Positions 1 through 7,640 of a stretch of DNA of 64,000 nucleotides are shown here, piece by piece. Positions within the stretch are counted from its first letter, which is position 1. Each line of letters opens with the position of its first letter. The translations under genes were made by a program, and so were the position numbers. Source of the stretch: Pseudanabaena galeata CCNP1313 (lineage in GTDB: Bacteria; Cyanobacteriota; Cyanobacteriia; Pseudanabaenales; Pseudanabaenaceae); contig NZ_CP112874.1 in NCBI RefSeq assembly GCF_029910235.1, positions 1,240,001-1,304,000 on the forward strand. Reading direction: 5' to 3'. The notes beneath the pieces are model-generated. The model was not told where the DNA came from, did no database searches, and saw nothing but the letters and a program-made list of their open reading frames with translations.

Positions 1-76
1 AACCAAGAAAAAAATTGACGAATTTGGCAGCTCATTAAATCTAGATCCTATTGTTTTTGAAATTGCTAAAAATTAA
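1..76 (+). CDS. C-terminal tail of an unidentified protein (partial)
   Basis: Frame 2 is open from the window edge to a TAA at 74-76 and encodes 24 residues ending in IAKN. The gene would start outside the window and converge with the ArsR gene, overlapping its stop by a few bases. The tail is too short for a family call. It could also be chance, since only about 25 codons are visible. Confidence 0.35.
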   Translation, partial: TKKKIDEFGSSLNLDPIVFEIAKN

Positions 77-408
77 CTCTGGCAAAGATTTGAACTGTTT
101 TTTGAACTGTTTTTTGAACTGTCTGTCGATCCACGAGTAGAACTGCATAGCATCAGCAACTCTGTATCAATGACTCGATAAAATCGCCACACACTCTCAC
201 GCCGACAGGCTACCACTCCCGCATCCTTCATCAATCGCAAATGCTTTGATACATTGCCTTGATGGAGTCCAGTGCGATCGCAGATATCCTGAACACTGCG
301 CTCTTGATTACAAATTGCCATCAGAATTTGCAAACGGGTTGGATCTGACAAAGCACGGAATCGATTTGCCAGAGTTTCCAATTCACTAGGATTGAGGGTG
401 ATATCCAT
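73..408 (-). CDS. ArsR/SmtB-family HTH repressor
   Basis: This 111-residue protein is a winged-helix repressor of the ArsR family. The family core runs from FRALSDPTRLQIL (about 17-29) through the recognition helix HQGNVSKHLRLMKDAGVV (about 49-66) to the wing. Cysteines at 33, 43, 68, 88 and 109 could sense thiols, sulfide or metal, but I cannot assign a sensor pair. It lies 40 bases downstream of the SQR gene on the same strand, the arrangement known for sulfide-responsive ArsR proteins (SqrR, BigR, SuoR), so sulfide control is a fair inference. The C-terminal tail is low-complexity (SSKNSSKNSS), encoded by a 12-bp tandem repeat at 89-124. Confidence 0.85.
   Translation of the reverse strand: MDITLNPSELETLANRFRALSDPTRLQILMAICNQERSVQDICDRTGLHQGNVSKHLRLMKDAGVVACRRESVWRFYRVIDTELLMLCSSTRGSTDSSKNSSKNSSNLCQS
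89..124. repeat. 12-bp tandem repeat, three units, in the ArsR tail
   Basis: The unit TTTGAACTGTTT is present three times without a gap (the last unit has one change). It is in frame and codes the repeated SSKN tail of the ArsR protein, so copy-number change would lengthen or shorten the protein by four residues without a frameshift. Confidence 0.8.
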
Positions 409-448
409 GTCTGCTCCTATTCAAAATTAGAGTAAAACCCATTCCTAT

Positions 449-1753
449 TCATGCTCTAATTTGAACTGCTTCAGGTTCTGGGATCGGAATAATTGGCTCC
501 ACTAATGGCAACCCGATCGCCTTAAAACCAAGCTTCTCAAACCAAGGAATCGTCCAACCAAAGCGCATTTTCGTGAGAAAATATTTCTCAAATCCAGCTT
601 TCATCCAAGACACCCAGATCCCGTGATAGATCAAAGCGCGTTTGCGATCGCCTGACGCATTAGGCAAAAGCGGATCGGCTAAAAATAGCGCTCCTGTATT
701 CCCAAAATCGGCAAAGCAAATCGCTTGTAAGGTTGGTCTGCACTGATTACCAGTAGAGACTCCTAACTCTAGGGCAATATTCTGGGCGATCGCCAAAGCC
801 ATTTCTTCCGACATCAATCCCACCTTGGGCGCACCCGTAGGAATTGGCGTTTGCTCCACGGCTTTAAGTTGGGTGACTACGCCGACAGAATAAATTGAAG
901 TAAATTCTGGATGGCGATAGGTCGGCAAGACAGGCACAAAACCTTTGACATCAGTTAATCCGACCGCTTCACGGAGAAACTTGGGTCCTCGGAAAGGCGG
1001 TAACACCATTGTAAATTTAGAAGGAATCACGCTCCCATCAACCAAATGCACAGCATCAGATTCAAAATGGGAAATAGCCGTATTTTCCATCAGCTCGATT
1101 TCCCGATCTGCCATAAATTTACGCATCAGCCAGCGTGAGCTTGCCATACCGCCGATGCCTAGATGTCCTGCATAGGGTTCAGAAGTAATGAAAGTGATTG
1201 GAACTTGCGATCGCAGTCCTTTTTTCTTCAATTGATCATGGATCAAAAAAGCAAACTCATAGGCGGGACCAAAACAACTCGCTCCTGGGGACGCACCCAC
1301 CACGATCGGTCCTGGATTCTCTAAGAATTGCTCCCATGCTTCACCAGCTAACACTGCATGATGTGGATTACAAATTGATTGGGTATAGCCACCTTCGGGT
1401 CCTAATCCCTTCAGAGCATCCAAGGCAAGTTCAGGTCCCGTGGCAATTACTGCATAGTCATAGTCCAATGTGCGATCGTCGCCCATCTTGATCTGACGCA
1501 ACTTTGGATCGATCGCCGTGACTGCTGCATGAATAAACTCAATGTCATGCTTAGCAACAGTTTTTGCTAAATCCAATTGAATACTATCAAGGGATTTTAA
1601 TCCTAGCGCCACCCAAGGTAGAGAAGGCACAAAGGTAAACTTTGGTTGATTGGAAATAAGCGTGATCTTATGTTCACGGGGTAATACATGCCTCAACTCG
1701 TAAGCAGCAGGTAAACCTCCTAATCCAGCGCCAATCACAACAACGCGAGCCAT
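449..1753 (-). CDS. sqr: Sulfide:quinone oxidoreductase-like FAD flavoprotein
   Basis: The 434-residue protein begins with an FAD-binding Rossmann motif (VVVIGAGLGGLPAAYEL, about 4-20) and has a second conserved stretch GPIVVGASPGASCFGPAYEF near 148-167. Cysteines at 128, 160 and 346 match in spacing the three catalytic cysteines of known SQRs. SQR oxidises sulfide at the membrane surface and passes electrons to quinone. The ATG at 1753 is preferred over an upstream in-frame codon because an AGGAG ribosome site lies just before it and the protein then starts where family members do. A DUF2892 gene lies upstream and an ArsR gene downstream. A related flavocytochrome-type dehydrogenase or type II NADH dehydrogenase is less likely given the cysteines. 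Confidence 0.85.
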   Translation of the reverse strand: MARVVVIGAGLGGLPAAYELRHVLPREHKITLISNQPKFTFVPSLPWVALGLKSLDSIQLDLAKTVAKHDIEFIHAAVTAIDPKLRQIKMGDDRTLDYDYAVIATGPELALDALKGLGPEGGYTQSICNPHHAVLAGEAWEQFLENPGPIVVGASPGASCFGPAYEFAFLIHDQLKKKGLRSQVPITFITSEPYAGHLGIGGMASSRWLMRKFMADREIELMENTAISHFESDAVHLVDGSVIPSKFTMVLPPFRGPKFLREAVGLTDVKGFVPVLPTYRHPEFTSIYSVGVVTQLKAVEQTPIPTGAPKVGLMSEEMALAIAQNIALELGVSTGNQCRPTLQAICFADFGNTGALFLADPLLPNASGDRKRALIYHGIWVSWMKAGFEKYFLTKMRFGWTIPWFEKLGFKAIGLPLVEPIIPIPEPEAVQIRA

Positions 1754-1841
1754 AATCTCGACTCCTAAAAAAATAAATTTATAAAAATTTTTAATAAATG
1801 CTCCTAGTGTGAGGATGGTGCAAAGCACTATCCTCATACCT

Positions 1842-2060
1842 TCACTCTCTCACTCCTAATTTTTGCAGTACCACAATCAACGGACACCAGTTGGTAAAAG
1901 CCGATTGCAGCAAGTTTAGTCCGACAAATGCAGTCAAAAACAGCCAATTGACATTAATCAGCGATAGAGACAAGCTGAGCAAAACCATACTGCCTGCGAC
2001 TAAGCGCAACCACTGCGATTGATTCCAAGATCGGTTACTACTAATCATCGGTTTCTGCAT
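1842..2060 (-). CDS. DUF2892 (YgaP-type) small membrane protein
   Basis: This 72-residue protein has two hydrophobic segments (about 18-36 and 40-55) followed by the conserved NWCPL turn. This fits the DUF2892/YgaP membrane domain, which often accompanies rhodaneses and sulfide-metabolism genes. It ends 88 bases before the SQR start on the same strand and probably shares its transcript. Function is unknown. A second family member lies at 5262-5483, upstream of the Rieske gene. Confidence 0.75.
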   Translation of the reverse strand: MQKPMISSNRSWNQSQWLRLVAGSMVLLSLSLSLINVNWLFLTAFVGLNLLQSAFTNWCPLIVVLQKLGVRE

Positions 2061-2165
2061 TGAGCTTTTGACATTAATAAAATGATTATATCACTATACA
2101 GTAATTTAGTTGATAAATTGAAATATTTTGAAACATACTCTCGCAGCATTTTATGAAAACACCAG

Positions 2166-2768
2166 TTATTGCGTTATTTGATCTCTTTGCGAATCTCGAA
2201 TAATACTGATTCCACCCCAAACAACGAGACTTGCGATGCTCAATCCAATAATCAAATCAGGAAATCGGGAATTTAATAGATTTACTAGCAAACCTGCGAT
2301 AATCACACTAAAATTTGCGATGACATCATTCTGAGTAAATATCCAGCTTGCTCGCATATGTACTTCACCTTGACGATGCTTTGAGAGTAGGTACAAACAA
2401 TAACTGTTCACAATAAGTGACAAGAGAGCAATTGCCATCATCCAGCCTGATTCTGGAGAGCTTCCCCAGACAAACCGTCGAATTACATCAAGGACAACCA
2501 TCACCGCTAATGTGATTTGAAAAATGCCACTTAGAGTCGCGGCTCGATTCTTGTAATGCGCTGATTTACCAACTGCGTAAAGTGAAATTGTGTAAACCGA
2601 AGCATCGGCAAACATATCTAATGCGTCTGCAATCAGGGCAGTAGAATGCGATATAGTCCCTGCCACAATTCCAAGTACAAACATTATGCTATTAAGCAGT
2701 AATAAAATCCGCAGAGTTTTACGCTCCGCTTTATTCTTTGCCTCCATGTGACATCCACAGTCCGACAT
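2166..2768 (-). CDS. CDF-family cation efflux transporter, short form
   Basis: The 200-residue protein has about six hydrophobic segments and the cation diffusion facilitator signature: ALIADALDMFADAS in the second helix (Asp48, Asp51, Asp55) and FTQNDVIAN in the fifth (Asn147, Asp148). It lacks the cytoplasmic C-terminal domain of longer CDF proteins. The N-terminus has a Cys-Gly-Cys-His cluster (residues 4-7) that could bind metal. The likely role is export of a divalent cation; the substrate cannot be read from sequence. It is co-directional with the SQR genes about 100 bases downstream. Confidence 0.75.
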   Translation of the reverse strand: MSDCGCHMEAKNKAERKTLRILLLLNSIMFVLGIVAGTISHSTALIADALDMFADASVYTISLYAVGKSAHYKNRAATLSGIFQITLAVMVVLDVIRRFVWGSSPESGWMMAIALLSLIVNSYCLYLLSKHRQGEVHMRASWIFTQNDVIANFSVIIAGLLVNLLNSRFPDLIIGLSIASLVVWGGISIIRDSQRDQITQ

Positions 2769-2863
2769 TGTTGCCTCGCTTGTTGTTTTAGCTTTCTTAA
2801 ATAATTATGGCAATTTGTAGCCTTTGCCTCGCAAAAAATTGTAGTGCTTTATCGCACAATACA

Positions 2864-2964
2864 TAGCTCACCATAATTAAAACCTAAAACCAGAAGCTGT
2901 CCCGCCCGCTATGCGGGCAGGACAGCTTTCTAGGTTTTGCGTTTACTTATGCCTAGCTACTTAT
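2864..2964. repeat. Palindromic MITE-like repeat, family A
   Basis: A long hairpin (AGCTGTCCCGCCCGC stem) is bounded by AAAACCT/AGGTTTT and by outer sequence ending in CCTAGCTACTTAT. An almost identical copy in reverse orientation lies at 7535-7638, and shorter copies at 26440, 55383 and 58662. It fills the gap between the CDF gene and the NifX-like pseudogene. Confidence 0.85.
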
Positions 2965-2970
2965 AACGCA

Positions 2971-3384
2971 TTAATTTCCTTTGCACCCGCAATTACCTTT
3001 GTGGTCATCTTCTCCACCAAGAGCATGTTCCGCCTCATGGTCGCGATCGCGTTCCTCTTGAGTTTTCACAATTAGTGAACCCGCAAGATAGGCTGTTATG
3101 GCAGCATCGGGATCGATTTCAGGGGTGACAATGGGCTTGATACCTTTGGATTCTATACGGCGAGACAAGCCATTGCCCATACTGCCACTAATCAGTACCT
3201 GTACATCGTCCAAGGGATGTGATTCTTTAGGAGAGCTTTCATGGAAGCTTTGGGCTTTAGTAAGTTGTAAAAGCTGTTTATTTTGAATAAATATGTCATC
3301 CACATCGTAGATTCAGAATTTCTGGCAATGTCCGAGATGTCCTGTTACGTTGGTTTGGTTTTGGCTAGATACGGCAATTTTCAT
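2971..3384 (-). pseudogene. NifX/NifB-like (FeMo-cofactor domain) protein, broken by in-frame TGA
   Basis: Reading from the ATG at 3384 gives a normal family start (MKIAVSSQNQTNVTGHLGH), then TGA at codon 24, then continued homology in the same frame (IYDVDDIFIQNKQLLQL, and later VQVLISGSMGNGLSRR). Family members usually have Trp at this position (KFWIY), so a TGG to TGA change is the simplest explanation. The C-terminus carries a His/Cys-rich tail (GNCGCKGN). Restart from a GTG at 3303 would give a 110-residue protein lacking the first beta strand. It lies between the CDF gene and the rogue psbA. Readthrough or a sequencing error are alternatives. Confidence 0.7.
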
Positions 3385-3436
3385 TAAATAGTTCCTATTC
3401 TTTGTTTGTTAGTTGATGTTATGTGAAAGTTTCTAA

Positions 3437-3530
3437 GACCCTCACCCCTCGCCCCTCTCCCAAAAGGGGCGAGAGGAACAAGAGTTGGTCTTACTTCGCC
3501 CTTCATGGGAGAGGGGGCTGGGGGGTGAGG
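3437..3530. repeat. G/C-rich inverted repeat between psbA and the NifX-like gene
   Basis: The arms CCCCTCTCCCAAAAGGGG and GGGAGAGGGGGCTGGGGGG flank a short spacer. This is a common type of cyanobacterial intergenic palindrome; related ones lie at 7288, 14577, 23795 and 27478. It probably separates the psbA message from the downstream genes. Confidence 0.6.
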
Positions 3531-3560
3531 GCAATCTTCGTTCTATGTAACATCAGTTGT

Positions 3561-4634
3561 TTAGGCAGAAATATCAGGAGATGTCAGAGCCAATGGAACT
3601 GGGAAGTTATGTCCATTGGGCGATCGCATGACTTCAATTCCAATATCTGCCCGATTAAGCAGATCGGCATGAGTGCGAATTGGACGACCAGAATCATCTA
3701 AAATCGATTGTTGGAAATTAAAACCATTGAGATTAAAGCTGATTGCGCCGATACCTAAAGCGGCAAACCAAATTCCAATAGTGGGTAATGCGGCTAATAG
3801 AAAGTGGGTAGTCCGACTATTCCGCAGAGATAGTGTGGGAATCAGTAATCTACCTAAATAACCACTGTGGCTAGCAAGCAGATTATAGGTAGTTTCTTCT
3901 TGACCAAATTTATAGCCGAGGTTAGCTGATTCAATCTCTGTAGTTTCGCGAATTAGGCTCGAAGTAACGAGAGAGCCGTGGAGCGAACTCAAAAGCGCAC
4001 CACCCAAAATTCCCGCTACTCCAAGCATATGGAACGGATGCATCAAGACGTTATGCTTGGCTTGGAGCGAGAGCATGAAGTAGAATGTCCCCGAAATTCC
4101 CAAAGGCATTCCTTCAGAAAAGCTTCCTTGCCCGATGGGGTAGATGAACAGTACGGCGGTGGCGGCAGCAACGGGAGCAGAAAAGGCTACGGCAATCCAA
4201 GGACGCATTCCTAAGCGATAGCTCAATTCCCATTGCCGACCAAGATAAGCCCAAATGCCAATCAGAAAATGAAACACGATCATCTGATAAGGACCACCAT
4301 TATAGAGCCATTCATCAATGGAGTCGGCTTCCCATAATGGATAAAAATGCAGCCCGATCGCTGCCGAAGTTGGCACGACAGCAGCAGTGATCATGTTGTT
4401 ATGCGCCATCAGCGATCCAGCGATGGGAACGCGAATACCCTCCATATCGACAGATGGAGCATTGGCGATCGCTAGTACAAACACGATCGCTGCCACGAGC
4501 AATGTGGGAATTGCAAGAATACCGAACCAGCCTATATATAGACGGTTGCTGGTACTTGTAATCCAGTCAGAAAAGACTTGCCAAGAATTTACTGGGTCAA
4601 GCTTTGACTGTTTCGGAAAGATATAAGTTGTCAT
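3561..4634 (-). CDS. psbA: Rogue (sentinel-type) photosystem II D1 protein
   Basis: The 357-residue protein aligns with D1 over its whole length: five membrane helices, Yz tyrosine (Tyr165), chlorophyll ligand His202, non-heme iron ligands His219 and His277, and a QB-site Ser269. The water-oxidation site is degraded. In canonical numbering Asp170 is Glu, Glu189 is Lys, His332 is Arg, Glu333 is Ser and Asp342 is Pro; Asp61 is Glu and Glu65 is Val. His190, His337 and Ala344 remain. This is the pattern of rogue D1 proteins, thought to give PSII that cannot evolve O2. It is not ChlF: positions 130-131 are Gln-Trp, not the Gln-Asp reported for chlorophyll f synthase. It lies 101 bases downstream of a Rieske gene. 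Confidence 0.93.
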   Translation of the reverse strand: MTTYIFPKQSKLDPVNSWQVFSDWITSTSNRLYIGWFGILAIPTLLVAAIVFVLAIANAPSVDMEGIRVPIAGSLMAHNNMITAAVVPTSAAIGLHFYPLWEADSIDEWLYNGGPYQMIVFHFLIGIWAYLGRQWELSYRLGMRPWIAVAFSAPVAAATAVLFIYPIGQGSFSEGMPLGISGTFYFMLSLQAKHNVLMHPFHMLGVAGILGGALLSSLHGSLVTSSLIRETTEIESANLGYKFGQEETTYNLLASHSGYLGRLLIPTLSLRNSRTTHFLLAALPTIGIWFAALGIGAISFNLNGFNFQQSILDDSGRPIRTHADLLNRADIGIEVMRSPNGHNFPVPLALTSPDISA

Positions 4635-4735
4635 AATTATTACTCTTTGTCAATACAATTCAATAGTGAATAGAATGTAACTGAACTGAGAAGTTTAAAA
4701 AGACTGCAATTAGTGATACTAAATGTGGAGATGTC

Positions 4736-5272
4736 CTATACCCACCAAGGCTGCTTACCAGTTCGAGGATCGGTGTCTGTCCATGGCGAGATCAAAATTT
4801 TGTTGTCAGTTACTGCAACTTTGACAATCTTAAGCGGTAGAGGAGCGGGACCACGCACCACGGTTCCATCAGGCGCATAGAGAGAACCGTGACAAGGGCA
4901 TTGGAACTGTTGATCCAGAGGGTTCCAAGGAAAGGTGCAACCGAGATGGGTGCAGTTATCGACAATGCCGATGTTATCGAGAGTGCGATCGGCGGTGACA
5001 ATCAGATAGGTGGGTTCACCTGCCAATCCCGCAACTAGAGCGCGAGTTTCTGGTGGCTCAGCCAAGAGTTGTGTAGCAGGAATAACTTTGCCTAAGATAT
5101 CCTTAGCAAGAATAGCACCACCTTCGCCAACAGCTTCCGATGGTGGAACGAAGAAATTACCAAAGGGATAGAGTGCCGATCCTGTGGTCACAGCGATCGC
5201 TGATCCTGTGATGAAGTTTAGTAATTGCCGCCGCGACAGGGACGGACTTTCTAAGGGAAGACTATTTTCCAT
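4736..5272 (-). CDS. petC: Rieske iron-sulfur protein, PetC paralogue
   Basis: This 178-residue protein has the PetC layout: an N-terminal Arg-Arg stretch and one membrane helix (about 15-45), then a soluble Rieske domain. Box 1 CTHLGC (107-112) and box 2 CPCHGS (125-130) supply the 2Fe-2S ligands (Cys107, His109, Cys125, His128) and the disulfide pair (Cys112, Cys127). It would carry electrons from quinol to cytochrome f in the b6f complex. Its start overlaps the end of the DUF2892 gene by 11 bases, suggesting translational coupling. Linkage to rogue psbA and SQR suggests a condition-specific PetC rather than the housekeeping copy (inference). Confidence 0.9.
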   Translation of the reverse strand: MENSLPLESPSLSRRQLLNFITGSAIAVTTGSALYPFGNFFVPPSEAVGEGGAILAKDILGKVIPATQLLAEPPETRALVAGLAGEPTYLIVTADRTLDNIGIVDNCTHLGCTFPWNPLDQQFQCPCHGSLYAPDGTVVRGPAPLPLKIVKVAVTDNKILISPWTDTDPRTGKQPWWV

Positions 5273-5483
5273 GAAGAGACTCGGTAGCTTTATTGGTACG
5301 AATTCCTAGAAGTTGATAAAGCCCACAAAAGCCCATTAGAGCAGTTACCAGCATTACGCTACTCATCACAACTAGACCAATTCCTAATCCAGTACCGCCA
5401 TAAAGGAAAAAGCCTAAATAGAACAATCCAGCAGCCAATAACAAACGAATCAGGCGATCAACTGTGCCAACATTTGTGTTCAT
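5262..5483 (-). CDS. DUF2892 (YgaP-type) small membrane protein
   Basis: The protein has 73 residues from the ATG at 5483, which follows a GGAG ribosome site. An in-frame extension to 5528 exists but has no such site. The sequence NVGTVDRLIRLLLAAGLF and two hydrophobic hairpin helices are typical of DUF2892. Its last codons overlap the start of the Rieske gene, so the two are probably co-translated. It is a distant paralogue of the gene at 1842-2060. Confidence 0.8.
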   Translation of the reverse strand: MNTNVGTVDRLIRLLLAAGLFYLGFFLYGGTGLGIGLVVMSSVMLVTALMGFCGLYQLLGIRTNKATESLHGK

Positions 5484-5782
5484 AAAGGTAATCTCCAATT
5501 TTAAACAAATTGCAAAAACTTGCAGCAATATTGGAAGACTTAATTCTTGAAGTATTGCAATATTTTTTGTAATCTACTTCAATATAACTTATTAGTAATA
5601 TAATTAAACAAGATTAGTCTTAAGACTATGTTAAATTTAAGCTCTACAAGGCTCGAACCTTTTACTAGCTATAGGCTCCAGTCTTTTAGCCGTCCATCGC
5701 AATCAGATGATTCATCGTAAAGAACTATATGATTTCAGTACAAGTCATCTAACTCACACGGGAGGTTATACATCAGGATGTC
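5484..5782. promoter_or_regulatory. AT-rich upstream region of the DUF2892-petC-psbA unit
   Basis: This stretch contains no gene. It should hold the promoter of the minus-strand DUF2892-Rieske-psbA unit. Near 5523-5563 there is an inverted arrangement of GCAATATT and ATTGCAATATT, and near 5580-5602 a repeated AATATA motif, both plausible repressor sites. No promoter boxes can be assigned with confidence. Confidence 0.3.
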
Positions 5783-5926
5783 ATGCTGATTTTGGTTCGG
5801 AACTACCTTATCCATGTCGCGATCAATATGGTGGTAATGGGTCTGTTTGGTTGGCAAGCCCTGACTGGCATCCAAACTGTCCAGAATATTTTAGCTTCGA
5901 TGAATGCACCATTTGCTCAATTATGA
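5783..5926 (+). CDS. Possible small membrane peptide (47 aa)
   Basis: An ATG at 5783 preceded by AGGA opens 47 codons ending in TGA. The product is mostly hydrophobic, with one likely membrane helix around NMVVMGLFGWQALTGIQ and a short polar tail. The reading frame looks protein-like, more so than the overlapping frame, which is rich in Cys, His and Gly. No family is recognised. It lies between the divergent DUF2892 gene and the convergent MFS gene. It could be a remnant of a larger gene. Confidence 0.35.
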   Translation: MLILVRNYLIHVAINMVVMGLFGWQALTGIQTVQNILASMNAPFAQL

Positions 5927-5946
5927 CAATGTAAAGGGTTTTCCAC

Positions 5947-7209
5947 CTAGTCTTGCTGGTTGGAAACAAGCTGGTGGGGCGATCGCTTAAGCATTAAATT
6001 TGCCGCCAGAATACCAATAATTGCCAGTACCGCCATGGGATAAAAAACATAGGTGTAATTACCAAACAAATCACGAATTTGTCCAGCTATTAAAGTACCG
6101 ATCAGAGCGCCAACTCCATAGGCGGTAAACACTAGCCCGTAATTTTGAGCATATTGATTGGGATTGAAAAATTGCAAAGTAATCGTAGGAGCCATAGCTA
6201 ACCAACCGCCAAGATTGAACCAAAACAGACAAAATGCGATCAGGTAAGTGGCGACCTGTCCCTTTTGAGCGCCGATCATCATCAATGAAGCAATCAAAAT
6301 CAAGGTATAGGAAGAGATCGCTACATAATGCGGTTTAATGCGATCGCATAGCCAGCCAAACAGAGGACGACTAAGACCATTGAATAGTGCAAATAAAGAC
6401 ACGCTGCTAGCGGCTAAAGCAGGATTGATTTGAATCACCTCTTCTCCGACAGAACTGGAAATCCCGATCGCACTCAATCCCACTAAACTGGCGATCGCAT
6501 AGCAAATCCACAACCCATAAAATGAGCGACTTTTTAAAATTTGCGCGGGATAGTTGATTGCTTGAGTAGAGGCAGAACTAGTTGAAGCTTGCCGAGGATG
6601 CCAGTCCTTTGGTGGTGGTTTGAGCATCGTAGCGATCGCCAAAATAATTACCATAAAAACAATTCCCAATATCCTCAATGTTGGCTTGATACCATACACA
6701 GTAATTAATTGATTTGCTAAGGGAGCTGTGATTAATGGAGAAAGTCCAAAACCGATAATTGTCAAACCAACCGCTAAGCCACGTTTGTCAGGGAACCATT
6801 TTGCTACCACTGCCATCGGAACACCATAGGCGATCCCCACTCCTGACCCCACAAATACGCCATAGGTAAGAATCATCATCTCAATACTACCAACTAAGCT
6901 AGAGAGAATGTATCCTAAACCAACAATAATTCCACCGATGGTAGCGATCGGGCGCATACCTAGACGCGGAATATAAAAACCTGCAATCGGCATCAGGAGA
7001 GCGTAAAAAACTAGCGCCACAGTGTAGGGTAATAGGCTTTGAGTAGCGGTAATTCCCAATTCTGCTTCCAATGGCTTTCTAAATATGCTCCAAGTGTATA
7101 TATTCCCCAAACAGAGTAAAATCATCATCCCCAGGGGAATCAGTAGCCATCGCCCTGTTTCGGCGGGTATTCCCAATACGGTTACATTTGAATGATTGTT
7201 GTCAAGCAT
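5947..7209 (-). CDS. MFS transporter, oxalate/formate antiporter (OFA)-like
   Basis: This is a protein of about 420 residues with twelve predicted hydrophobic segments. The first helix carries GNIYTWSIFRKPLE, typical of the OFA group of the major facilitator superfamily; later loops have RPLFGWLCDR and YGVGALIGTLIAGQI. OFA members exchange small carboxylates, but the substrate cannot be read here. The ATG at 7209 is chosen over an in-frame TTG at 7239; neither has a strong ribosome site. It is co-directional with the DUF2892-petC-psbA unit, separated by about 460 bases. Confidence 0.8.
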   Translation of the reverse strand: MLDNNHSNVTVLGIPAETGRWLLIPLGMMILLCLGNIYTWSIFRKPLEAELGITATQSLLPYTVALVFYALLMPIAGFYIPRLGMRPIATIGGIIVGLGYILSSLVGSIEMMILTYGVFVGSGVGIAYGVPMAVVAKWFPDKRGLAVGLTIIGFGLSPLITAPLANQLITVYGIKPTLRILGIVFMVIILAIATMLKPPPKDWHPRQASTSSASTQAINYPAQILKSRSFYGLWICYAIASLVGLSAIGISSSVGEEVIQINPALAASSVSLFALFNGLSRPLFGWLCDRIKPHYVAISSYTLILIASLMMIGAQKGQVATYLIAFCLFWFNLGGWLAMAPTITLQFFNPNQYAQNYGLVFTAYGVGALIGTLIAGQIRDLFGNYTYVFYPMAVLAIIGILAANLMLKRSPHQLVSNQQD

Positions 7210-7261
7210 AAAGTATTTGTAAATAAGTTGGAGTAGCAAAAGAAAAATATAAGAGTGAGCT

Positions 7262-7412
7262 TAAGAAGCCATTTAAGAATTGTCTAGATCCCCCCCCAGC
7301 CCCCCTTAAAAAGGGGGGAGAATTATCTTCTTCCCCCTTTTTAAGGGGGATTGAGGGGGATCTTTTAGTTTTTTTATACTAAAAAGTAATTCTTAAATAG
7401 TTTCTAAGAAGT
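7262..7412. repeat. MITE-like element with ATTTAAGAATT terminal repeats
   Basis: About 150 bases are bounded by imperfect inverted ends (AAGAAGCCATTTAAGAATT at left and the reverse of TTCTTAGAAACTATTTAAG at right). An inner palindrome of CCCCCCTTAAAAAGGGGG type is present. A second copy lies at 27431-27584. It sits upstream of the MFS gene. Confidence 0.75.
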
Positions 7413-7433
7413 CTTTTACTCCCTCTAAATACC

Positions 7434-7526
7434 AATTCACAAAAGTGGGACAACACTTTTATAGATTGAAAATCAAAACCAGCAAGGTTTTTAAAGACAC
7501 AAAATGACTATGCGATTTTGTGTTTG
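7434..7526. repeat. Two-hairpin repeat, family H
   Basis: Two short hairpins (CACAAAAGTG..CACTTTT and ACACAAAATGAC..GATTTTGTGT) are separated by AAAACC-GCAAGGTTTT. Related units lie at 14717-14812, 30520-30622 and 42495-42592. Confidence 0.6.
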
Positions 7527-7534
7527 GGATAACT

Positions 7535-7638
7535 AAGTAGCTAGGCATAAGTAAACTAAAACCCTAGAAAGCTGTCCAGTCTGCTACGCGGGCGGGACAG
7601 CTTCTGGTTTTAGGTTTTAATTATAGTGAGCTACTTAT
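7535..7638. repeat. Family A palindromic repeat, inverted copy
   Basis: This is nearly the reverse complement of the element at 2864-2964, including the outer AAGTAGCTAGGCATAAGTAAAC end. The two copies enclose the NifX-like pseudogene, rogue psbA, Rieske, DUF2892 and MFS genes. Confidence 0.85.
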
Positions 7639-7640
7639 CT

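Noticed and set aside
3561-4634. Assignment as ChlF (chlorophyll f synthase, super-rogue D1)
   Set aside because: The Gln-Asp pair at positions 130-131 is Gln-Trp here and no far-red light gene cluster (phytochrome, apc paralogues) is present.
5641-5665. tRNA-like T-arm (GGTTCGAGCC on the minus strand)
   Set aside because: No acceptor, D or anticodon stem could be folded around it.
5707-5934. 75-residue frame on the plus strand
   Set aside because: Composition is rich in Cys, His and Tyr without pattern; the overlapping frame at 5783-5926 looks more protein-like.
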